Assembly: GCA_012522435.1 (NCBI GenBank)
Contig: JAAYKK010000070.1
Coordinates: forward strand, 1 to 45,565
Direction of reading: 5' to 3'
DNA: 45,565 nucleotides
From: Clostridiaceae bacterium
GTDB taxonomy: Bacteria; Bacillota; Clostridia; Saccharofermentanales; DTU023
Shown one piece after another: positions 1 through 8,284 of the stretch. The translations under genes and the position numbers were made by a program. Under the pieces are notes generated by a model that made no database searches, was not told where the DNA came from, and saw nothing but the letters and a program-made list of their open reading frames with translations. Every line of letters begins with the position of its first letter. Position 1 is the first letter of the stretch.

Positions 1-75
1 CCAAATTGGATTTTGGATCTCTTCAATATTTGCTACATAATAAAACGAAGGTATTGTATTTATACAAGAGAAACG

Positions 76-161
76 GGATGCTGCCAAGACATCCGAGTAT
101 ATTATATAATGATATGAGTATATACATTTAATTATTAATATTTCTATGAACAGGGGATAAT
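76..161 (+). promoter_or_regulatory. Leader and possible promoter of the sixA-like gene
   Basis: No gene is seen in the first 161 bases. A consensus -10 hexamer TATAAT lies at 105-110, but the -35 seventeen bases upstream (TGCCAA) is poor. A small hairpin GGATG/CATCC sits just before it, around 75-97. AGGGG about 6 bases before the ATG at 162 serves as the ribosome binding site. The gene upstream is outside the window, so the hairpin could also belong to its terminator. The promoter call is an inference from sequence only. Confidence 0.35.
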
Positions 162-617
162 ATGAAATTAATTTTAGTCAGACATGCAAAAGCAGAACAT
201 GTATATGGAAAATCTGATCGGGAACGCAGCTTGACACCTGAAGGAATAAAAAGATTTAAACCCAAAGCCAAAAAGCTGGCAGAACAATTGAATAATCAAG
301 ATAAAGTATTTGTCTGGGCAAGCACAGCAAATCGCGCACAGGAAACTGCAGATATTATTGTGGAGAACTTAGATATTGAAATTGTATCCAGCACTGAGCA
401 AGCTATATATTACGGTGATTTTGATGAACTGCTAGATAAGATGGAGTTATTAGAGACAGGAGATACGGTGATCCTTGTAGGACATCAACCCAGTCTAAGT
501 TATTGGTCTGGTTATCTCACCGGAGAATCCGTTCCTTTTCGTACCGGTGACATGGCTTGTTTCAGAATATTTGACTTAGATCCTTTAAGTGCTGACCTGC
601 TGTGGATGATTACCTAA
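162..617 (+). CDS. SixA-like histidine phosphatase
   Basis: Small member of the histidine phosphatase (phosphoglycerate mutase-like) superfamily. The N-terminus MKLILVRHAKAE carries the RHA/G motif whose histidine becomes phosphorylated, and the second conserved histidine is in LVGHQPSLS near residue 107. Length (151 aa) and motif match SixA, which removes phosphate from phosphohistidine in histidine phosphotransfer domains or PTS proteins. No signal peptide or membrane segment is present, so it should be cytoplasmic. It lies 17 bases upstream of the Memo-AMMECR1 fusion and is probably cotranscribed with it; no functional link between the two is established. The actual substrate cannot be told from sequence. 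Confidence 0.85.
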   Translation: MKLILVRHAKAEHVYGKSDRERSLTPEGIKRFKPKAKKLAEQLNNQDKVFVWASTANRAQETADIIVENLDIEIVSSTEQAIYYGDFDELLDKMELLETGDTVILVGHQPSLSYWSGYLTGESVPFRTGDMACFRIFDLDPLSADLLWMIT

Positions 618-634
618 TCTAGAAAGAGAGAAAA

Positions 635-2002
635 ATGACTGATCAGAAAAATTTTGGAATTATCAAAGCTTATGTGGTGCCTCATCCACCGATTGTTTTA
701 CCTGAGATCGGGCAAGGACGAGAATCTGAAATACAAGATACTTTGGATTCTATGAAGACGGTTGCGAAAGAGATAGCAGAAATTGCTCCGGATACAATAG
801 TTTTAACAACGCCACATGCACCACTTTATCGTGATGCATTTTTTGTTTCATTGGCAGACCGGGATAGCGGAAATCTGGCAGATTTCGGTTTTCCCCAAGT
901 TGGAGAAACTCTGGATAATGATTTAGCTTTAGCAGAATTGGTATTGAAGAAGTCTGCCAATCAAGATGTAGCCTTGGTCAAAGATCAAGCTGAGACTAAT
1001 AGTTTAGATCATGGCAGTCTTGTCCCTTTGCGTTTTATCTGTGCCGAATATCAAGATTTTAAGTTGTTGCGACTTGGATTGTCAGGTTTGAGTGCAAAAA
1101 CCCATTATCGATTGGGACAAATAATTAATGAAGCGCTCGTAGAGCTGGACAGACGAGCTGTTTTTGTTGCTTCCGGTGATTTGTCTCATGTATTAAAGTC
1201 GGACGGACCATATGGTTATCGTAAAGAAGGACCGGAATTTGACCGTAAAGTAACAGATATTTTAGCCAGAGCGGCTTTCGATGAGTTATTGGCTATGCCG
1301 GAAGAGTTAACAGAACCCGCTGCTCAATGTGGTTTACCTTCGTTCTGGATAATGGCAGGATCTCTTGACGGAAGGGATGTTACTGCAGAACTTTTATCAT
1401 ATCAAGGAAATTTTGGTGTTGGTTATGGTGTGTTAACTTTCGATCCCCGAACAGATAATCCGCAACGCAGATTTAATGCAGAAAAAAATAAAAACAATCC
1501 CTATGTAAACTTAGCTCGTCAAACCATTGAGGAGTTTATTAAAGACGGTGTTGTCAGCAAACTTGATTCAGATTTACCGGATGAATTACTTAAGCGTAAA
1601 GCGGCAACTTTTGTCACATTGCACCGCAATGGGAAACTCAGAGGTTGTATTGGAACCTTGGAACCGTATGCGGATTCACTTGCAACTGAGATTCAGCAAA
1701 ATGCTATTTCCGCAGCTATTAAAGATCCAAGATTTCCTCCTTTAAGAGAAGAAGAATTAGCAGATTTGGAAGTTAGTGTCGATGTGCTTTCTGAACCTGA
1801 AGTAATTGAAAGCTTTGCTGATTTGGATCCTTTGCGCTATGGAGTTATTGTCAGTAAGGGTAGAAATAGAGGTGTATTGTTACCCGATTTAGAGGGTGTG
1901 GATACAGCGGAAAAACAAGTTGAAATAGCTCTCTCTAAAGCCGGAATCGGTCAAACTGAGAATTACAAGTTGGAACGATTTGAGGTTATCAGGCATGAAT
2001 GA
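635..2002 (+). CDS. AmmeMemoRadiSam protein: Memo/LigB-like domain fused to AMMECR1
   Basis: Two domains in one 455-aa chain. Residues about 10-270 are the Memo/LigB (class III extradiol dioxygenase) fold, with histidines at the expected places: VVPHPP (H17), TTPHAP (H61), LDHGSLVPL and SGDLSH near residue 188. Residues about 290-455 are AMMECR1, identified by TFVTLHRNGKLRGCIGTLE. The next gene is the radical SAM partner, so all three parts of the AmmeMemoRadiSam set are present in two genes. The bacterial function of this set is not firmly known; a redox or metal-dependent modification is often suspected. RBS AAAGAGAG precedes the ATG. The stop overlaps the next start by 8 bases, suggesting translational coupling. 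Confidence 0.9.
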   Translation: MTDQKNFGIIKAYVVPHPPIVLPEIGQGRESEIQDTLDSMKTVAKEIAEIAPDTIVLTTPHAPLYRDAFFVSLADRDSGNLADFGFPQVGETLDNDLALAELVLKKSANQDVALVKDQAETNSLDHGSLVPLRFICAEYQDFKLLRLGLSGLSAKTHYRLGQIINEALVELDRRAVFVASGDLSHVLKSDGPYGYRKEGPEFDRKVTDILARAAFDELLAMPEELTEPAAQCGLPSFWIMAGSLDGRDVTAELLSYQGNFGVGYGVLTFDPRTDNPQRRFNAEKNKNNPYVNLARQTIEEFIKDGVVSKLDSDLPDELLKRKAATFVTLHRNGKLRGCIGTLEPYADSLATEIQQNAISAAIKDPRFPPLREEELADLEVSVDVLSEPEVIESFADLDPLRYGVIVSKGRNRGVLLPDLEGVDTAEKQVEIALSKAGIGQTENYKLERFEVIRHE

Positions 2003-2825
2003 TAAGGTTACCTGTCAACTTTGTCCTCATTATTGTAAATTAGGCGAAAGTCAGATCGGATTTTGCGGTGCCCGAAAGGCAGTCCAAGGTGAAGTAAGAT
2101 CTCTGAATTACGGGAAAATCACTTCTTTGGCTCTGGACCCGATTGAGAAGAAGCCTCTTGCTTATTTCAGACCCGGCAGTTATATCTTGTCTGTGGGAAG
2201 CTTTGGTTGTAATATGGCTTGTCCTTTTTGTCAGAACTATGAGATTGCCAAAGGTAATTTGGACAGTGTGTACGTTAGAGACATGACGCCGGAAGAACTT
2301 GTTCAATTGGCAATAGCTGAAAAAAAACGAGGCAACATTGGTCTGGCATTTACCTATAATGAGCCCTTAATTGCCTTTGAGTTCATTTTAGACACTGCAA
2401 AAATTGCCAGACAAGTTGATCTGGAAATTGTAATTGTCAGTAACGGTCAAATTAACGAGCCTTATCTGGAACAACTTTTACCCTATGTTACAGCTTGGAA
2501 CGTCGATCTTAAATGTTTTTCCCAAGAAGGTTATCAAAGAATAGGTGGTCATTTTGAAACTGTCTTACGCACGATTGAATTAACACAAAAGTCTGCCCAC
2601 CTTGAAATTACGACCTTGATTGTACCCGGTTTGTCGGACGATCCAGACGAGATGAAAGCTGAGGCGGAATTTTTGGCAAAACTTGATCCGGATTTACCTT
2701 TGCATTTATCACGTTACTTTCCTTGTTATAAGTATTTTGAGCCGGCTACCGACAAAAATCTGATTAGAGAACTTAAGAAAATTGCAGAACAATCGTTGAA
2801 TCGGGTCAGCTTAGGAAATATGTAA
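1995..2825 (+). CDS. amrS: AmmeMemoRadiSam system radical SAM enzyme
   Basis: Radical S-adenosylmethionine enzyme of the PflA-like AmmeMemoRadiSam type. The [4Fe-4S] motif CxxxCxxC is seen as FGCNMACPFCQNYEIAK near residue 80. An N-terminal cysteine cluster (CQLCPHYC, then GFCGAR) probably forms an additional zinc or Fe-S site, as in this family. I place the start at ATG 1995 (276 aa) rather than the track's TTG at 1980, because TGAGG at 1981-1985 is a well-placed Shine-Dalgarno for 1995. The gene overlaps the fusion gene by 8 bases. The substrate is unknown; the obligate pairing with Memo and AMMECR1 suggests they act on a common target. Confidence 0.9.
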   Translation: MNDKVTCQLCPHYCKLGESQIGFCGARKAVQGEVRSLNYGKITSLALDPIEKKPLAYFRPGSYILSVGSFGCNMACPFCQNYEIAKGNLDSVYVRDMTPEELVQLAIAEKKRGNIGLAFTYNEPLIAFEFILDTAKIARQVDLEIVIVSNGQINEPYLEQLLPYVTAWNVDLKCFSQEGYQRIGGHFETVLRTIELTQKSAHLEITTLIVPGLSDDPDEMKAEAEFLAKLDPDLPLHLSRYFPCYKYFEPATDKNLIRELKKIAEQSLNRVSLGNM

Positions 2826-2876
2826 TCAGAAGTCCTGTATAATAGTTAATAGAATAAAAAAATATTGGAGTAAAAG

Positions 2877-3575
2877 ATGAAGAATATTGACCAGATTAAA
2901 TTTAAATGTCCTTTTTGCAATGCAGATATTACAAGTGAGTATGACTCAACGATTAATGTCACCCAGAATCCTGAATTAAAGGAAGAATTATTCAGTGGCA
3001 GAATTTTTCTGCGTGAGTGTTCTGAGTGTGAGAAGGATATTCAAATAATCTACGATTTTATTTATCATGATATGGATCGCAAGATTTTGCTCGGATTCAG
3101 CAGAAACCCTGAAAGTTTCGGGGAAGTTATTTCTGAACTGATGAATAGTACGGATAATGAGGACTTTAATTTTCAGACCTTTTATGCGGATTATAAAATA
3201 AGAGCAGTTGCAGATATCAATGATTTATTTGAAAAAATTTATATTTTTGACGATCAGCTTGATGATCGAGCAATTGAACTTTGTAAAGTTTTTATTCTAC
3301 AAGAATGGGTAGATGATCCGGAACGAAAAGATTTGAAGATAATTGGTCTCAAATATCTGCCTTTAGAAGTATTAAAACAAGAATATGCTGAGGCAAAAGA
3401 TGACCTGATCGGTTTCAATGCTTTGACGGATAATAAAAAATCTCTGATTATCCCACTACAAAGAGAGTTATATAAAAATTGTGAGGAGCATATTTTAAGC
3501 AACCTTAAATCTTCCGCAATTGAAGATAATTTGATAGTTAATGCGAAATGGTTGGGAAATAATCTCAACAATTAG
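2877..3575 (+). CDS. CpXC domain protein
   Basis: A 232-aa cytoplasmic protein whose N-terminal half resembles the CpXC domain: FKCPFCNADIT supplies the CPxC motif and ECSECEKDI the second cysteine pair, probably a zinc site. The rest is acidic and mostly helical, with no motif I recognise. RBS GGAG is 8 bases before the ATG. A TATAAT at 2838-2843 could be a -10 box, but its -35 is poor, so readthrough from amrS is equally possible. CpXC proteins have no established function. The domain assignment rests on the cysteine pattern only. Confidence 0.7.
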   Translation: MKNIDQIKFKCPFCNADITSEYDSTINVTQNPELKEELFSGRIFLRECSECEKDIQIIYDFIYHDMDRKILLGFSRNPESFGEVISELMNSTDNEDFNFQTFYADYKIRAVADINDLFEKIYIFDDQLDDRAIELCKVFILQEWVDDPERKDLKIIGLKYLPLEVLKQEYAEAKDDLIGFNALTDNKKSLIIPLQRELYKNCEEHILSNLKSSAIEDNLIVNAKWLGNNLNN

Positions 3576-3645
3576 CTCTCAAGTTTTCGTATTTTATCGA
3601 AGATAAGAATTCATAAATAACATTTCACATCAAAGGAGGCATATT

Positions 3646-5346
3646 TTGCTAATCGGAATTGATATGGGTGGTACACATATTGATGGTGTTGCCATTTCAA
3701 AAAACAAGATTGTAAAATCAGTCAAACATGTAGTAGATCATACTGATCTTTATCAAACAATTCTCCATGCTCTAAATGACTTGATTTCGGATTTGGATCA
3801 AAAAGATATTTCTCGAATCAACTTGAGTACCACGATTTCTACCAATTCAATTGTTGAGCAGAAAATTTCTGAAGTTGATCTAATTTTACAAAAAGGTCCG
3901 GGAATAAATTATGAATTTCCTGAAATTGATTCTAATTTGAAATATATTGACGGTTACGTTGATCATCGAGGCAAAATGGTCAAGGATCTGAACAAAAATG
4001 AATTGGAGGAAATAAAATCCAAATTGAAATCAGGAGCAAATAAAAACTTGGCGGTGGTAACCAAGTTTTCTACCAGGAATCCTGAACATGAACAAGCCTT
4101 AGCCGAATATTTTGCTGATAATTATTATCAGATTACTCAAGGACATACTTTATCCGGCAGATTGAATTTTCCGCGTAGAGTAAATACAGCTTATTTAAAT
4201 TCGGCAGTCTATAATACTTTTCAGAAATTTGCTTTGAATATAGAGAAAGCTCTGGCAGAGAAAGAGATCACGGCTCCAATTTATATTCTGAAAGCGGATG
4301 GGGGGACGATGCATTTAAAAGATGCTGTTGAGACTCCGGTCGAAACTATTTTATCAGGTCCTGCTGCAAGTTTTATGGGCATAAGTGCTTTATTCGACAA
4401 TCAAGCGGATAGCGTGCTTTTGGATATTGGCGGAACCACAACTGATATTTTCTTTTTAGTTGATGGCTTACCGGTTTTTGAACCTGCTGGTATTTCAATA
4501 GATCAACATAAAACTCTGGTTCGAGCAATTTACAGCGTATCAATCGGACTGGGTGGAGACAGTAAATTGTCCGTTTCGGAAAGCGGGTCAACAGATGATC
4601 CTGCTGACCTGATCAGAAAGATCAACGTTGGACCGGAACGTGAGGGCGCTCCTTTGGTATTTGGCGGTCCTGAACCGACTTTAACCGATGCAATGGTAAT
4701 TTTGGGCCAGCTGGAACAATATAGCTTGACCGAGGAACAGATCGAAAAATCTGAGATCGGAATAGGTCAATTGGCGGAAAAACTTAAGTTGTCAAAGGCA
4801 GAATTTTCTGAATTGGCCTTAAATAGAGCGGCACAGATTATAAAAGAAAAAGTAGATCAACTGTTAGAAATTATTAATAGCCAACCGGTCTATACGGTCA
4901 GGGAAGTTTTGGCGGACAGACAGATCAAGCCGATTGAAATTAAGGTGATCGGGGGACCGGCCGAGGTTTTCTCCTCTTATTTGGAACAAGCTTTTGACAT
5001 AGAGGTTAAGTATCCTAACCGGTATGAAATAGCTAATGCAATCGGAGCAGCGCTTGCTCAACCGACTCTGGAATTGAATTTACTTGCGGATACGCAACGC
5101 AAAATTTTGATTATTCCCGAATTAAACATTTATCAAAAAATTGGTTCGCGATATTCTTTGAGCGAAGGTCGGACTTTTATCCTGGACCAATTAAATCAAG
5201 CAGCTAAGCAATTGAGCGAGTCTGAATTGGAGACGGAAATCGTCGAAGAATCAAGTTTCAATATGGTAGATGGTTTTAAGAGCGGAAAAAACATTCGGAT
5301 TAAAGCTCAAATAAAACCCGGCTTAAGTACTGAAATTGAGCATTGA
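3646..5346 (+). CDS. Hydantoinase/oxoprolinase family protein (HyuA type)
   Basis: Actin/hexokinase-fold ATP-dependent amidohydrolase of the HyuA group. The N-terminus MLIGIDMGGTHIDGV is the first phosphate-binding motif. STTISTNSIVE is the conserved threonine/asparagine segment, GGTMHLKDA and SGPAASFMG follow, and LLDIGGTTTDIFF is the second phosphate motif. At 566 aa it is shorter than classical HyuA (about 700 aa), and no HyuB partner is present. The start is TTG at 3646, supported by a full AAAGGAGG 6 bases upstream. The family hydrolyses cyclic imides such as hydantoins or 5-oxoproline with ATP; the substrate here is unknown. It is followed after 32 bases by a deacetylase-fold amidohydrolase, probably in the same operon. 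Confidence 0.85.
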   Translation: MLIGIDMGGTHIDGVAISKNKIVKSVKHVVDHTDLYQTILHALNDLISDLDQKDISRINLSTTISTNSIVEQKISEVDLILQKGPGINYEFPEIDSNLKYIDGYVDHRGKMVKDLNKNELEEIKSKLKSGANKNLAVVTKFSTRNPEHEQALAEYFADNYYQITQGHTLSGRLNFPRRVNTAYLNSAVYNTFQKFALNIEKALAEKEITAPIYILKADGGTMHLKDAVETPVETILSGPAASFMGISALFDNQADSVLLDIGGTTTDIFFLVDGLPVFEPAGISIDQHKTLVRAIYSVSIGLGGDSKLSVSESGSTDDPADLIRKINVGPEREGAPLVFGGPEPTLTDAMVILGQLEQYSLTEEQIEKSEIGIGQLAEKLKLSKAEFSELALNRAAQIIKEKVDQLLEIINSQPVYTVREVLADRQIKPIEIKVIGGPAEVFSSYLEQAFDIEVKYPNRYEIANAIGAALAQPTLELNLLADTQRKILIIPELNIYQKIGSRYSLSEGRTFILDQLNQAAKQLSESELETEIVEESSFNMVDGFKSGKNIRIKAQIKPGLSTEIEH

Positions 5347-5378
5347 AATAATTATCAATACAATTAGAGGAGTTAATT

Positions 5379-6683
5379 ATGCAAGCTAAAAATAAATTAG
5401 GTTTAGTTTTTTTCCCGGCTTTTGATTGGGCAATCTCACCCAGTCATCCGGAAAGAGAAGAACGTTTATTATATACACAAGATCAAATCTTTGAAGAAGG
5501 AATTCAGGATATTGCCGGAATTGAAATGTATAATCCGGTACCGGCGACCGAAAAGGATGTGCAAAGAGTACATTTTGCTGTGCCGGATGTCAGAACCAGA
5601 TTCAGTGAGTCTCATATGGTCAGCATGGGTGGTGCTATTGAGGCTTTTGATCTGGTATTTTCCGGGAGAGCTGATAAGTCTTTTGCTTTGGTCAGACCGC
5701 CGGGACATCATGCTCATCGAGTAGTCTATGGAGATCGCGGTTTTTGCGTGGGAAATATTGAGGCGGTCGGTTTGGAAGCAATGCGTGCCAAATATGGAGA
5801 CCTACGGGTTGCCGTGATTGATACGGATTGTCATCATGGTGATGGTACGGAGGATATTTATTGGAATGATCCTGATACTTTGTTGATTTCTTTTCATCAG
5901 GATGGCAGAACTTTATATCCCGGAACTGGCTATATCGGTGATGCCGGTGGTCCCGGGGCATACGGCTATAATGTGAATATTCCACTTCCGCCCAGAACGG
6001 GTGAAGAAGGTTACCTCTATGTTTTAGAGAATGTGATAATGCCAATTTTAGATGAATATAAACCCGATCTGATCGTCAATTCAGCCGGGCAGGATAATCA
6101 TTATTCAGATCCAATAACCAATATGAATTTTACCGCACAAGGTTATGCTATTTTAAATGAAAGGCTTAATCCTGATATAGCTGTTCTAGAAGGCGGCTAT
6201 TCAATAGAGAGTGCATTGCCTTATATCAATATGGGAATTATTCTGGCTATGGCAGGTTTGGATTATTCAGGTATTAGGGAGCCGGATTATGATCCGGTCA
6301 GACTCAAGCAAGAATCCAGTATTACAGAATACGTCAAGGAAGTTTGTGATACCGTCAATGACAGATGGCACAGACGAGCAGAGCTTGCGCGAGATGAATA
6401 TGGTGATCAGAAATTGGTCAGTAGAAAGAAAAACATCTTTTATGATACTGACGGAATTATGGAAAACCAGACGCAAAACTTTAAAGTTTGTAAAGAATGC
6501 TCGGGCTTAAATTATATAGATTCAAATTCTGATCGAGGTTCCAGAATAAAGGCAATCACAATTCCTAGGGATGCTTGTTCCGTTTGTCAAAAAGAGGGTT
6601 ATGATATGTATGAGCAAGCGGGTCGAGGTTTAACTAATGTTTATTTGCAAGATAGGATCAACGATCAATATCATGCCAAATAG
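5379..6683 (+). CDS. Histone deacetylase family amidohydrolase with cysteine-rich C-terminal tail
   Basis: Zinc-dependent deacetylase of the HDAC/acetoin utilisation/acetylpolyamine amidohydrolase superfamily. The active-site signature is complete: RPPGHHAHR (proton-relay histidines), DTDCHHGDGT (first zinc aspartate and histidine), SAGQDNHYSDP (second zinc aspartate) and LEGGYS (transition-state tyrosine). The domain spans residues about 5-340. An extra tail (about 365-434) holds CKEC and CSVC pairs that look like a small zinc ribbon, not part of the standard catalytic domain. RBS GAGGAG precedes ATG 5379. The neighbouring HyuA suggests the two act in sequence on an acylated cyclic or N-acetylated compound; that is inference. 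It ends 4 bases from the convergent polysaccharide deacetylase. Confidence 0.9.
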   Translation: MQAKNKLGLVFFPAFDWAISPSHPEREERLLYTQDQIFEEGIQDIAGIEMYNPVPATEKDVQRVHFAVPDVRTRFSESHMVSMGGAIEAFDLVFSGRADKSFALVRPPGHHAHRVVYGDRGFCVGNIEAVGLEAMRAKYGDLRVAVIDTDCHHGDGTEDIYWNDPDTLLISFHQDGRTLYPGTGYIGDAGGPGAYGYNVNIPLPPRTGEEGYLYVLENVIMPILDEYKPDLIVNSAGQDNHYSDPITNMNFTAQGYAILNERLNPDIAVLEGGYSIESALPYINMGIILAMAGLDYSGIREPDYDPVRLKQESSITEYVKEVCDTVNDRWHRRAELARDEYGDQKLVSRKKNIFYDTDGIMENQTQNFKVCKECSGLNYIDSNSDRGSRIKAITIPRDACSVCQKEGYDMYEQAGRGLTNVYLQDRINDQYHAK

Positions 6684-6687
6684 CAGG

Positions 6688-8172
6688 TTAAAGTGGAGGT
6701 ACGGGTAAAGGGCGCGCCTCATCCAGAACATCTTCGGCAACAATTAAATCATCGACTAATTCGGGATTGTGGTACAAACGATATCCGTCTAAATTGCGTC
6801 TGCCCTGTCTGACATGATCGGTATTAATGTGTGTAGTATAGTGTTTTGAGCCATCTACAGTACAAAAATAATCAAATCCTTTTTGTTTTAGATATGTAAA
6901 GCGAGGATTGTCGTGGGTATAGTCTGCCATACCGTCAACTATGTCAAAACCGAAAGGATAAATCATGATATCTGTTTCACCGATGATCGGGACTACATTT
7001 TTTTCCCAGAGGTCGGCATCCTTTTGAAAGTCTTCCAGTGCGACTGCTTTCAGATTGATATGGCCCCAAGAATGACTGGCGAATTCCCAACCGGTATCTC
7101 TAAGTACTTGAGCGACCTCAGTGGCTTGAATAATATCCTGTTCATAATTGGGATTTTCTTCTTTATATCTTTCGTCGGTTCGATAGCCGAGAACTCCTTC
7201 ATATCCGGTGAAAGCTAAAATTCCTTTTGCCCCTTGATAAGAAAAATCCGGGTGTTGATCGACAAATTTGTCCAGGATAGGAACTACATCATAATCTCCC
7301 AGTATAGTCATCCCTTGATCATTAACCATTGAACAGGTAGCATTGCCATCCTGATCTAAGACGATTCGATTGGCAAAACCATCTTCTTCCATATATTCAT
7401 AGTAATTCACATCGTCAACCGAAAGAATCAGTAACTTTTTATTTTCAGGCAGATAGATTTCTCCCGGAACCATTACTTGATTGCCATTTTCATCGGTTTC
7501 CCATTTGGCAAGATCATGCATTGAGATCAGAACAAAATCTCGCTGATAAAGTTCTTCCAGAATTCGATCGAATTCTAGACATGTGGTCATGAACTGATTA
7601 TAGCCATCAACTTTATGATCACCATCAAAGGCTTTCGATGTGTCATAAATCAAGGAATGAAAAAAGATATGCATAGTTTCTGCCGGGTTTTTTTGGACGC
7701 ATTTACTTTGAGCTGATTCAATTTCAGCTTTAAGTGCGATAGCTTCTTCAGAATCTTTTTCCGGATATTTTTCAAGTAGTTCCAATGCTTCATCATAAGC
7801 ATACATTTGAGATAAACGTTCAATATCACCAAGTTCTATCTTGCTTACCTCTTCAGCTTCAGAAATTTTTTCCTGAGCTGCTTGATCCTTTTCTTGAGCG
7901 GCCAGAATACTTGCTTGAATTGAATCGCCTTTCGAATCACCACTTTCAGCTAAATCGGCAGATGGATTGGGATACTCTTTGGCGCTCAAAGGATTCTTTA
8001 GATCGGCATCATTAGTTTCACTGACGTTTTCCGAGTTTGCAATCAAGATACTTTTTTTAGTTTTGGATTTCGAGAACAATCTTGAAAGACCCATGATTAA
8101 AATCAGAATTAATAATGTAGCTAAAATAACCAACAAAGGATGTAAAGAATGATATTTACGTTTTTGGTGCAT
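6688..8172 (-). CDS. Membrane-anchored polysaccharide deacetylase family protein
   Basis: NodB-type carbohydrate esterase (CE4-like). The N-terminus has a basic stretch and one hydrophobic segment (residues about 11-32, LLVILATLLILILIMGL), so the enzyme is anchored outside the membrane. Residues about 85-155 are charged and Gln/Glu-rich, probably a coiled-coil stalk. The metal site is recognisable: SVDDVNYY provides the aspartates and SHSWGHINL the HxxxH pair. The first motif is divergent from the usual TFDDG. It probably removes N-acetyl or O-acetyl groups from envelope polysaccharide or peptidoglycan. It is divergent from the hydrolase/acyltransferase operon and shares its upstream region. 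Confidence 0.85.
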   Translation of the reverse strand: MHQKRKYHSLHPLLVILATLLILILIMGLSRLFSKSKTKKSILIANSENVSETNDADLKNPLSAKEYPNPSADLAESGDSKGDSIQASILAAQEKDQAAQEKISEAEEVSKIELGDIERLSQMYAYDEALELLEKYPEKDSEEAIALKAEIESAQSKCVQKNPAETMHIFFHSLIYDTSKAFDGDHKVDGYNQFMTTCLEFDRILEELYQRDFVLISMHDLAKWETDENGNQVMVPGEIYLPENKKLLILSVDDVNYYEYMEEDGFANRIVLDQDGNATCSMVNDQGMTILGDYDVVPILDKFVDQHPDFSYQGAKGILAFTGYEGVLGYRTDERYKEENPNYEQDIIQATEVAQVLRDTGWEFASHSWGHINLKAVALEDFQKDADLWEKNVVPIIGETDIMIYPFGFDIVDGMADYTHDNPRFTYLKQKGFDYFCTVDGSKHYTTHINTDHVRQGRRNLDGYRLYHNPELVDDLIVAEDVLDEARPLPVPPL

Positions 8173-8206
8173 AGATGATCCTTTATGCTTTATACTATAG
8201 GTTATA

Positions 8207-8254
8207 TGGTACTATTCAGTATGCTGGATAACACTTCTAAAATCAATGTGTTAT
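8207..8254 (+). promoter_or_regulatory. Divergent regulatory region with extended -10 and inverted repeat
   Basis: Between the divergent deacetylase and hydrolase genes, TGG-TACTAT at 8207-8215 fits an extended -10 element reading rightward. Just downstream an inverted repeat ATAACAC (8228-8234) and GTGTTAT (8248-8254) with a 13-base spacer could be an operator or a leader hairpin. No convincing -35 is visible in either direction. These are sequence matches only. Confidence 0.35.
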
Positions 8255-8284
8255 TGTCATTTTATTAGTCGAGGAGTTTTGCTT

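Noticed and set aside
5692-6045. 117-aa minus-strand ORF inside the HDAC-like gene
   Set aside because: Shadow of the conserved catalytic region; His/Arg-rich composition is a by-product of the reverse strand.
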